DNA of 64,000 bases from an uncultured Hungatella sp. (GTDB taxonomy: Bacteria; Bacillota; Clostridia; Lachnospirales; Lachnospiraceae): assembly GCA_947089145.1 (NCBI GenBank), contig CAMUJH010000003.1, positions 62,001 through 126,000 of the forward strand, written 5' to 3'. The notes below the pieces were generated by a model, which saw only the letters and a program-made list of their open reading frames with translations, was not told where the DNA came from and ran no database searches. Shown here in pieces: positions 35,250 to 41,804 of the stretch; the first letter of the stretch is position 1, and each line of letters starts with the position of its first letter. Both the position numbers and the translations under genes were made by a program.

Positions 35250-35498
35250 ATGATCATTGTGGATATCGAAGTACCTTCGATTGAGAGAAAATATCAATTC
35301 AGTGTGGAGGAACAGGTTTCCGCTGACACTCTCATCGCCGAGCTGGCAGAAGTGATCTGCCAAAAAGAGCAGTGCGCCTTAATTGGGGATCTGTCAAAGC
35401 TGTGCCTCTGCGCCGGGGAGAGCGGCAGGATCTTAAACCGCAGCGAATCCCTTGCCAAACAGGGCATAGTCAATGCGGACTGGCTTTTACTTGTGTAA
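35250..35498 (+). CDS. esaB: EsaB/YukD-type ubiquitin-like protein
   Basis: This encodes 82 residues from ATG 35250, one base after the previous stop and preceded by GGAGGGG. The beta-grasp pattern is clear: MIIVDIEVPSIERKYQFSV, a helix (ADTLIAELAEVICQ), and the final SESLAKQGIVNADWLLLV. This matches small ubiquitin-like YukD/EsaB proteins found in Firmicutes type VII loci, where they are needed for or regulate secretion. A new transcription unit seems to start after it. Confidence 0.82.
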   Translation: MIIVDIEVPSIERKYQFSVEEQVSADTLIAELAEVICQKEQCALIGDLSKLCLCAGESGRILNRSESLAKQGIVNADWLLLV

Positions 35499-35507
35499 AT
35501 ATTGCTG

Positions 35508-35570
35508 TTCGTCAGATAAACAGAACCTTTTATCAGGTATTCATCTACAATTTTGGTGAGGTGATATACT
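35508..35570 (+). promoter_or_regulatory. Putative LytTR-activated promoter of the WXG cluster
   Basis: TTCGTCAGAT (35508-35517) and TTTATCAGG (35529-35537) place two TCAG half-sites exactly 21 bp apart. A -10 box TATACT follows at 35565-35570 without a good -35, as expected for an activator-dependent promoter. The same two-part site is found at 40116-40145. Confidence 0.6.
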
Positions 35571-35597
35571 GAGAGCATCCTAAGGAGATGACATGGA

Positions 35598-35984
35598 ATG
35601 CAGGTAAGCGTAAAGACAATGCCAATGAGCGCCGTACCGGATGATATGAACCGTATAAAAAGAAAAATAAATGTCTGTCTGCTGGAGTTAGAGCAGGTCA
35701 AACGGGATCTTGGGTCTCTGACCGGTTTGGAACAGCAGGTTATGAGGATTAAAAGATGTGAAAGGGAGATGGAGGCTCAGGCGAGATACTGTACTTTGTT
35801 TGGAAACGCAATCAGTCAGATTTGCAGACAGTATGTATGTACGGAACATAACGTTATGGACTACAGCGAAAACGTAAGAATAAAAGCACGGAGAGAATCT
35901 TTAAGCAACAGGTCTTTAAAAGAATTGTATCCTTTATTTTGCGAAGTTTTTTTTAGGGAAGGGGGGCGATTAAGTTGGCCATGA
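35598..35984 (+). CDS. WXG-like helical protein without WXG motif
   Basis: This encodes 128 residues, mostly helical, rich in Arg and Cys. The N-terminal part (DMNRIKRKINVCLLELEQV, then a second helix ending RQYVCTEHNV) follows the same plan as the start of the effector at 40214 (DMNSIARQMKNLEEQI, STYEATEIRL). That includes the YxxxE motif that marks type VII substrates. It is the first gene after a promoter shared in design with that effector gene. It may be an LXG-associated small partner or a secreted subunit. ATG 35598 lies 10 bp after AAGGAG. Confidence 0.6.
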   Translation: MQVSVKTMPMSAVPDDMNRIKRKINVCLLELEQVKRDLGSLTGLEQQVMRIKRCEREMEAQARYCTLFGNAISQICRQYVCTEHNVMDYSENVRIKARRESLSNRSLKELYPLFCEVFFREGGRLSWP

Positions 35985-36280
35985 AAGAGATTTCCATTAA
36001 TACGGCGACTCTTTCCAGAGACATAGATCAATTGTACGTGCTGCTTGGGCAGCTTGAAAAAGACCGGACAAGGATGATCCAGGAGATTCAGGAGCTGAAT
36101 GCCATGTGGAAAGGACCGTCGAACCAGGCATTTAACCAGCAGTTTAAAACAGACTGCACATCCTTTGAGAACCTGTGCAGGACGATCCGGGAGATGATCC
36201 GGGCAATGGAGCACGCAAGGGAAGAGTATGACTCGTGTGACCGTAAGGTAAACAGTCTGGTCTGCGCACTTAGGATATAG
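35981..36280 (+). CDS. WXG100-family protein 1
   Basis: This encodes 99 residues: helical hairpin with the turn motif WKG (AMWKGPSNQAF) and C-terminal YDSCD, fitting the YxxxD/E secretion signal. ATG 35981 overlaps the previous stop. A TTG at 35975 is better spaced from the GGGGGG site and may be used instead, adding two residues. WXG100 proteins are exported as dimers by EssC. Confidence 0.85.
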   Translation: MKEISINTATLSRDIDQLYVLLGQLEKDRTRMIQEIQELNAMWKGPSNQAFNQQFKTDCTSFENLCRTIREMIRAMEHAREEYDSCDRKVNSLVCALRI

Positions 36281-36291
36281 GAGGGAAAAAG

Positions 36292-36687
36292 ATGATGAAG
36301 GAGACGGCCCAAGCCCTGGCTGCCACGGTCAGCCAGGGGGCGGCACAAGGGGTATTGGCAGCGAGGGCCAGACTGCAGGGCGCCAGCATTTTAGTAGATA
36401 CCAATAGAATGATCGCAAAGGCTGATGCCGTATCGTCCGCCATTGCAGACGTGGAGCGGACATTTCATGAACTGCAGAAAGTTGTCGCAAGGACGACAGG
36501 CTATTGGATCGGGGACGCCGGGGATCATCACCGGAAAATGTTTTTTGATGAAAGAGATGATATCGCATTTATTCTTACCCGATTAAAGGAGCATCCGGAG
36601 GATCTGAAGCTGATGGCCAACAATTTTGAGACGACAGAGCGAAAGCTGACAGAAATTAATCAGAAGCTGCGCAGCGATTACATATAG
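36292..36687 (+). CDS. WXG100-family protein 2, N-terminally extended
   Basis: This encodes 131 residues, longer than usual because of an Ala-rich N-terminal extension of ~35 residues. The turn motif is WIG (YWIGDAGDHHRKMF). The C-terminal part FETTE stands where YxxxE is normal, and the protein ends in RSDYI, like KTNYI in the last member of the cluster. AGGAGGG precedes the start; ATG 36295 is an alternative. Confidence 0.78.
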   Translation: MMKETAQALAATVSQGAAQGVLAARARLQGASILVDTNRMIAKADAVSSAIADVERTFHELQKVVARTTGYWIGDAGDHHRKMFFDERDDIAFILTRLKEHPEDLKLMANNFETTERKLTEINQKLRSDYI

Positions 36688-36700
36688 GAGGCCAAAGAGC

Positions 36701-37012
36701 ATGAAAAGCAAAACGCAGATCAGGATGAACTTTGCGAAGGCGAGGGCGGATGCGGATAAGATTGACAGAATTGCATGGGATATGAGGACGCTTTCCAGAG
36801 GAAATCTGGAGAATTCCATAAATGATCTGGCTGCCGCCTGGACAGGGACAAATTCCAGGCTGTTCCTGAAAAAAGAAGGGCAGCTTCAGAACGACATGGA
36901 ACAGACGGTCAAAAACCTGAAGGCGATTGCTGAGGATATCCGCTGGATTGCCAAGCAGGTTTATGAAGCCGAGATGCGGGCCTATGAGATTGCAACCCGC
37001 AGAAGAAGCTGA
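36701..37012 (+). CDS. WXG100-family protein 3
   Basis: This encodes 103 residues with motif WTG (AAAWTGTNSRLF) between two helices. The C-terminus is basic (RRRS). AGGAGG lies just upstream of ATG 36701. No clear YxxxD/E is seen, so it may travel as the partner of another member. Confidence 0.82.
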   Translation: MKSKTQIRMNFAKARADADKIDRIAWDMRTLSRGNLENSINDLAAAWTGTNSRLFLKKEGQLQNDMEQTVKNLKAIAEDIRWIAKQVYEAEMRAYEIATRRRS

Positions 37013-37088
37013 TGATTTTTATGGTTCGCATGTAAATTACCTGGGAAACCGGTATTTGCAATATATAAAAAACAGGAGGATTTATACC

Positions 37089-37388
37089 ATGGCTAAGATC
37101 AGAGTAACCCCGCAAACCCTCAGAACCAGAGCGAATGAGCTGGAAACTTTGAACAACCGATTCAAAAATGAAGTGACAAAGCTCAGGAGCCTGAATTCAA
37201 CGCTGGGCAACCAGTGGAAAGGCGACGCCCGCACCGCATTTGACAGGGAGTTCCAGAAAGACGCGACAAAATTTGATGAGTTCCACAAGGGAATTCAGGA
37301 GTTTATCCGGGTACTGCGTCAGAATGCGGATGAATATGACAGGGTGGAGAACACCAACACCAGCATTGCAAGCGTAAGAAACGCATAA
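37089..37388 (+). CDS. WXG100-family protein 4
   Basis: This encodes 99 residues starting MAKIRVTPQTLRTRANEL. The turn motif is WKG (NQWKGDARTAF) and the C-terminus has YDRVE (YxxxE). The start at 37089 follows CAGGAGG; the frame is open further upstream but overlaps the previous gene. This is one of the most canonical members of the set and a likely EsxA-like export factor. Confidence 0.9.
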   Translation: MAKIRVTPQTLRTRANELETLNNRFKNEVTKLRSLNSTLGNQWKGDARTAFDREFQKDATKFDEFHKGIQEFIRVLRQNADEYDRVENTNTSIASVRNA

Positions 37389-37410
37389 AAAGGAAAAGGA
37401 GACTACAATT

Positions 37411-37722
37411 ATGCAAGGCGAATTATTAGTAACCCCTCAGGTTCTTAAGACCACATCCAGCTCATTTGACCAGAGCAATAAAACTGTAAACTCAACCACA
37501 AGCAGCATGATGCAGAAGGTAAATTCCTTGAGGAGCGCATTTGAGGGCGATGCCGCCAACGCTTATATTCAGCGGTTTAATCAGCTGCAGGAGGACATGA
37601 CCCAGATCAACAAAAAGATCTCGGAACATGTGAAGGATTTGCAGGACATGGCAGCTAATTATGAAAGATCCGAGAAAAAGAATGTCCAGTCAAACCAATC
37701 TTTAAAGACCAATTACATCTAA
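37411..37722 (+). CDS. WXG100-family protein 5 (FEG variant)
   Basis: This encodes 103 residues starting MQGELLVTPQVLKTTSSSF. The turn has FEG (SAFEGDAANAY) where the others have WxG. The C-terminus contains YERSE (YxxxE). AAAAGGAG precedes ATG 37411. It forms a natural pair with the member just before it (22 bp gap), so a heterodimer is plausible. Confidence 0.86.
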   Translation: MQGELLVTPQVLKTTSSSFDQSNKTVNSTTSSMMQKVNSLRSAFEGDAANAYIQRFNQLQEDMTQINKKISEHVKDLQDMAANYERSEKKNVQSNQSLKTNYI

Positions 37723-37750
37723 ATCAAAGACAACTGCAGAACAGAAAAAA

Positions 37751-37788
37751 CAAGGGCTTTGTCTCCGGCTTTCGGCGGCAAAGCCTTG
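37751..37788 (+). other. RNA hairpin between WXG cluster and VWA-FHA gene
   Basis: CAAGGGCTTTG pairs with CAAAGCCTTG (one bulged G) around an inner CCG/CGG stem. There is no T run after it, so it is more likely an mRNA-stabilising or processing hairpin that separates highly expressed WXG100 messages from downstream genes. Confidence 0.55.
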
Positions 37789-37800
37789 AGAGGATTGTGA

Positions 37801-39354
37801 ATGTTTATGAAAAGAACTTGGAGCAGAGGCATTATCGGAGGGCTGCTGGCAGTATCTTTGTGCACCCGAGGGGTGATGGCAGCCGCCGGGGCAGGGGAAA
37901 TCTTAAGTTTTGGCACAGAGGATAAAAATATCGTTTTATACATACAGAATCCGGGAGAAACCTATGAGATCCAATGTCAGATAGGGACCAGCGAGGCAGA
38001 AACGATAGAAAGCCATCCCATTGGGGAGGAGGCGGTTCCCATGGAAACAATTATCTTATTGGACAACTCCCTTTCCGTCGTAGACAAATACCGGCCCATG
38101 ATCAGCACGGTTATGTCGGAACTTGCGGCTAACCGAATGAATGGGGAGCAGTTTACCATTGCCGTATTTTCAGACCGTCTGGATTACCTTGTTCAGAAAT
38201 GTGCGGATTATGTCCAGGTCAAGCAGGTCATAGACGGGATCACTTACAACAATCAGGAAACTTACCTGACAGATGTGCTGTACGGCATGCTGACTGAGAT
38301 GAATGGGGAAAATGGCACGGAAAATAAGACAACGCTGAAACGCATTATCATAATTTCAGACGGTGTTGATAATAAATCCATCGGTTATACGAAGGAGGAA
38401 TTGTATGGCGCATTGGAGAAGACTCCATATCCCATCTTTACGCTGGGATGCACTTACAAAAATAATAATGAGCAGTTAAAGAACATGTTTGCGTTATCGA
38501 GAATGACCGGCGGGGAGTCCTGGCTTCTGGACGACGTTTCCGACCCTATGGAGATTATAAACGGCGTTTCCGCCCTGAACCAGGCGCTGAAAGTGGTGGT
38601 AACGCCTAAGGAGAAGGACCGGGACGGGACCCGCAAGGGCATTAACCTGATTGTGAAAGCAGGGGATCAGAGCATCTCTGATTCCGTAGAGATGACTATG
38701 CCGTTTGACACTATTGCGGAAACCACCCAGGCACAGACCACAGCGGCGCCGGCTCCAACGACGGCGGCTCCGACGACTCAGGCTGAGATGGCGCCTGCTG
38801 AGACAGAAGCCAAGCCCTCGAAAGGACTGTCAGGCTTTGTGCCGGCTGTAGGAGGCGTTTTGCTGGCAGGACTCATAGCCGGAACCATTATTTTTCTCAA
38901 ACGGAAAAAAGAGGAGGAGCGCTTTGTGAGGGCAGAGCCAAAAAGCGGCAATACATCGGGGGGAAGCTCAAACGGGAAGAAACATGTAACACAGATGACG
39001 GACGGGGAGGAGGTCCCTGGGAAGCGGTCTACCATGTTCGTCTGGGGGCAGGAAGCCGCCCACACGCTGATCCTTGAAGATGCAGATAACCCGATCAAAC
39101 GGTTCGAAGTGTCTTTAGACGGTTCTATTTTAATAGGATATGATGAGGAATGTCAGATCCGGCTGAATTATGAGGAGACTGTCTCAGGAAAACACTGCCG
39201 GATTTATGCGTCTAACGGCAAGATCTACGTGGAGAATCTAAGCCGTTCCAACGGCACCTATATGGATGGCAGGAAAATAACAGGAGCTGAGGAGATCTTT
39301 ACAGGCTGCGTGCTGAAGCTGGGAAAGCTGAAGATGAGAGTTGAGATTCGATAA
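37801..39354 (+). CDS. Transmembrane protein with extracellular VWA and cytosolic FHA domain
   Basis: This encodes 517 residues. Order: a signal peptide (cut near GVMAAAG); a VWA domain (~80-285) with MIDAS DNSLS and the metal-site segment IIISDGVDNKS; a Thr/Pro/Ala-rich stalk; a membrane segment (~345-365) followed by KRKKEEE; and a C-terminal FHA domain (~437-513) with SGKHCRI and SRSNGTYMDG. The FHA Gly-Arg motif is replaced by IGY. The layout allows an outside adhesive or sensing domain to report to a cytosolic phospho-signalling module. The stop shares a base with the PP2C start, so the pair is coupled. No type VII component of this shape is known to me. Confidence 0.88.
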   Translation: MFMKRTWSRGIIGGLLAVSLCTRGVMAAAGAGEILSFGTEDKNIVLYIQNPGETYEIQCQIGTSEAETIESHPIGEEAVPMETIILLDNSLSVVDKYRPMISTVMSELAANRMNGEQFTIAVFSDRLDYLVQKCADYVQVKQVIDGITYNNQETYLTDVLYGMLTEMNGENGTENKTTLKRIIIISDGVDNKSIGYTKEELYGALEKTPYPIFTLGCTYKNNNEQLKNMFALSRMTGGESWLLDDVSDPMEIINGVSALNQALKVVVTPKEKDRDGTRKGINLIVKAGDQSISDSVEMTMPFDTIAETTQAQTTAAPAPTTAAPTTQAEMAPAETEAKPSKGLSGFVPAVGGVLLAGLIAGTIIFLKRKKEEERFVRAEPKSGNTSGGSSNGKKHVTQMTDGEEVPGKRSTMFVWGQEAAHTLILEDADNPIKRFEVSLDGSILIGYDEECQIRLNYEETVSGKHCRIYASNGKIYVENLSRSNGTYMDGRKITGAEEIFTGCVLKLGKLKMRVEIR

Positions 39355-40112
39355 TGAAGATTCAATATACGGCTTTTAGCGAGAGCGGATTGAGAATGAA
39401 GGAAAACCAGGATTCTTTGTTCTGCCAGACAGACGACAGGGCGGGGCTGTTCGTGGTGGCAGACGGAATGGGCGGCCATGAGGACGGGGCATATGCCAGC
39501 AGACAGATAAAAGAATATGCGTCAAAGTGGTGGAAACATTATCAGCAGTCTGGGGAACGGCCAGGCTTTTTGAGAACCGTGCAGGAACTGAAAGAGGTTT
39601 TTAACGCTGCCAACACAGAGATCTTCAGCCACACGGCAAAAGGCGGTATCTGCGGTTCAACCCTTGCAGCCTTATGGCTGGAGGAAAGCGCCTGGGCCGT
39701 ATTCTCCTGCGGTGACAGCCGGTGCTATCAGGCACGGCGCGGGATCTTTAAAAGGAAATTTTTCCAGATGACAGCTGACGATGTGTGGGAAAATCAATCT
39801 GAGAATATCCGGGGCATGAGCAGGCAGGAGATTGAAAACAATAAAAATTATGGATGTCTGGTGAGGGCGGTAGGGGTACAGCCCGAACTTTCCTGCTCAA
39901 TACAAAGTAACCGGCTTAGGGAACGGACCTTATTTCTTCTGTGCAGTGACGGTGTATACAAATATTGTCCTGACAAAATTTTGAAAAGACTATCCTTTTT
40001 TTCCTTAAGATCAAGCAGGCTGAAATCTGCAGCATGGGATATTCGGCGGCAGGTATTCCAAAACGGGGCGGGAGATAATCTGTCATTGATTTTAGTAATT
40101 GCAGAAATTTGA
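39354..40112 (+). CDS. PP2C-family Ser/Thr protein phosphatase
   Basis: This encodes 252 residues, starting on the last base of the previous stop. All PP2C metal-site motifs are present: KENQDS, VADGMGGH, CGSTLAALWL, SCGDSR, LLCSDGVY and GAGDNLSLILV. There is no membrane segment, so it is cytosolic. It is the natural opponent of the kinase at 25166, and together they imply reversible phosphorylation of secretion components, probably FHA-containing ones. A new promoter begins just after it. Confidence 0.92.
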   Translation: MKIQYTAFSESGLRMKENQDSLFCQTDDRAGLFVVADGMGGHEDGAYASRQIKEYASKWWKHYQQSGERPGFLRTVQELKEVFNAANTEIFSHTAKGGICGSTLAALWLEESAWAVFSCGDSRCYQARRGIFKRKFFQMTADDVWENQSENIRGMSRQEIENNKNYGCLVRAVGVQPELSCSIQSNRLRERTLFLLCSDGVYKYCPDKILKRLSFFSLRSSRLKSAAWDIRRQVFQNGAGDNLSLILVIAEI

Positions 40113-40115
40113 CCG

Positions 40116-40179
40116 TTTGTCAGATTCAGCGGTTTATTTATCAGGAACTTATAAAATAAGCGAAAACAAATTTTATAAT
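40116..40179 (+). promoter_or_regulatory. Putative LytTR-activated promoter of the effector gene
   Basis: TTTGTCAGAT (40116-40125) and TTTATCAGG (40137-40145) repeat the two-part site found at 35508. The TCAG elements are again 21 bp apart, and a -10 TATAAT (40174-40179) lies at nearly the same distance. The start codon is 35 bp further on. Confidence 0.6.
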
Positions 40180-40213
40180 TGTTGTATTATCATAAGAGAA
40201 AGGTGACAGCAGT

Positions 40214-41347
40214 ATGAGCGAGTTTAAGATAAAACCTCAGAGAGCCCGGTCAGCCGCGCAGGATATGAACAGCATTGCCAGACAGATGAAAAATCTTGAA
40301 GAGCAGATACGGAATATCCAAAGGGGCTTAAGCTTTGAGGTTTCCCAGAAGCAGAGGATTCGGCAGCGGCTAAAGACAGCCGGCGATGACGCGGCGGCCC
40401 AGTACAGGGGGCTTTACAATTCTGTATCTGTTTTGGACAGCGTTATCAGTACATATGAGGCAACGGAGATCCGGCTGGCCGGTGCATCCGTGGATTCTTC
40501 AATGGGAAGAAATGAAATTGCCTGGTCAGGCGTTGTAGAAGCAGATCCCATCCTGAATTATTTGACTATAAGAACAGGTCCCTGCGATAAAGTTTTGGAT
40601 ATGATCTATAAGTCTGTGATAGCGGCAGCAGGACCTTTTGGAACAATTGTTGATGCATTCAAAAACGGATTTGACGGAAATTCCGGGAACGCAATCAAAG
40701 ATCTGATAGAATTGGCGGGCAGTTATGTTGAGAATAGTGATAAAAGCGGGATCAAGTGGGGGGATTTGTTTGGTATTAAGGATTCATTCAAAGGAGCTAT
40801 GGGAAAATACAACGATTTTTCAACTGTTCAAAAAGGATTTTCGACAGTATGCAACTGGGCTGCAGCGATTGTTTCAAGTGGTTTCGAAAATTATGAAGAG
40901 CATGGCAATTTTGGTGAGAGATTTTGGGAAGAAACTGCAATGGAGTCTTTGCTGGAAATTGGCAAAGATATATTGATTTTGGGGGGTACAGTTACTGCCT
41001 TTGCCGCTGCCGGAATATCGGGTTCAGGTTTGGCAGTTGGCATTGCAGTGGCAGCTACTACAGCAGCTGTTACGGTGGCAGTAGACTGGGGGTTAGATGC
41101 CATTGTCAGTTGGGCTACAGGTGGAACACAAACCAGCTGGACAGAAGCAGTGTCGGATTGGGCTTGTGACGGATACGAAAAAGCAGCTGACTGGGCGAAA
41201 GATACGGCACAAAAGGTATTCGATTGGGCTGGGGATACAGGAAAAACCATAGGCAATGCGGTATCAAACGGTATCAATGGCATAAAAAATGCTGTACAAA
41301 ATATAGCAGGTTCCGCATGCAGCTGGGGAGTATTTAGCTTTAGCTAA
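40214..41347 (+). CDS. Probable type VII secreted effector with LXG-like N-terminus and hydrophobic C-terminal region
   Basis: This encodes 377 residues. The first ~95 form two long helices ending STYEATEIRL, which carries the YxxxE type VII signal. The middle is mixed helical. Residues ~255-300 are a Gly/Ala-rich hydrophobic stretch (ILGGTVTAFAAAGISGSG, then VGIAVAATTAAVTVAVDWG) with glycine-zipper spacing. An amphipathic tail with repeated WA segments follows. This layout suggests a membrane-active toxin, as described for some LXG effectors, but no catalytic motif is visible. Codon use becomes more AT-rich after the N-terminal part, as in exchangeable toxin tails. The next gene is DUF4176, a family found with LXG effectors. 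No clear immunity gene is seen. Confidence 0.7.
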   Translation: MSEFKIKPQRARSAAQDMNSIARQMKNLEEQIRNIQRGLSFEVSQKQRIRQRLKTAGDDAAAQYRGLYNSVSVLDSVISTYEATEIRLAGASVDSSMGRNEIAWSGVVEADPILNYLTIRTGPCDKVLDMIYKSVIAAAGPFGTIVDAFKNGFDGNSGNAIKDLIELAGSYVENSDKSGIKWGDLFGIKDSFKGAMGKYNDFSTVQKGFSTVCNWAAAIVSSGFENYEEHGNFGERFWEETAMESLLEIGKDILILGGTVTAFAAAGISGSGLAVGIAVAATTAAVTVAVDWGLDAIVSWATGGTQTSWTEAVSDWACDGYEKAADWAKDTAQKVFDWAGDTGKTIGNAVSNGINGIKNAVQNIAGSACSWGVFSFS

Positions 41348-41388
41348 AAAAGCGGTATAAATAAATTATTTTCAGGAGGATGAACGCA

Positions 41389-41685
41389 ATGAAAAACAAT
41401 GTCAGGGAATTATTACCAATCGGGACGGTTGTCATTTTGGAAGAAGCCAGCAAAAAGGCCATGATTTACGGTGTAAAACAGACGGATAAAGCTACGGGGA
41501 CAGAGTACGATTATATCGGAGTTGTTTATCCGGAGGGGAGTATGGGAGACGGCACGCAGTTTTTCTTTAACCATGATATGGTCAGCGAAGTGTTTTTCCG
41601 CGGATTTGAGGATGAAGAGCGGACGGCTTTTATCGACAGGCTGGCTGATTATTATGACAGGCAGGAAGAAGTAATTGACGAATAA
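41389..41685 (+). CDS. DUF4176 family protein, effector-associated
   Basis: This encodes 98 residues from ATG 41389, 9 bp after AGGAGG; the ATG at 41380 touches that site. Family features are RELLPIGTVVILEEASKK, GTEYDYIGVVYPEGSMGDG and FFFNHDMVSEVFFRGFEDEE. DUF4176 genes are common beside LXG effector genes in type VII loci. They are thought to help handle or export the effector. Its place 41 bp after the probable effector supports that. Confidence 0.85.
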   Translation: MKNNVRELLPIGTVVILEEASKKAMIYGVKQTDKATGTEYDYIGVVYPEGSMGDGTQFFFNHDMVSEVFFRGFEDEERTAFIDRLADYYDRQEEVIDE

Positions 41686-41804
41686 GATGACAGCGATGAT
41701 TTTTTAGACTCCAGTGTGTCGGAAATGCGTCTTTATAGGGCGGAAAGCAAACCACCCGTTAAGCCGGTGGAACTGATTAGACGAGAAAAAGGAAGGATGA
41801 ATCG

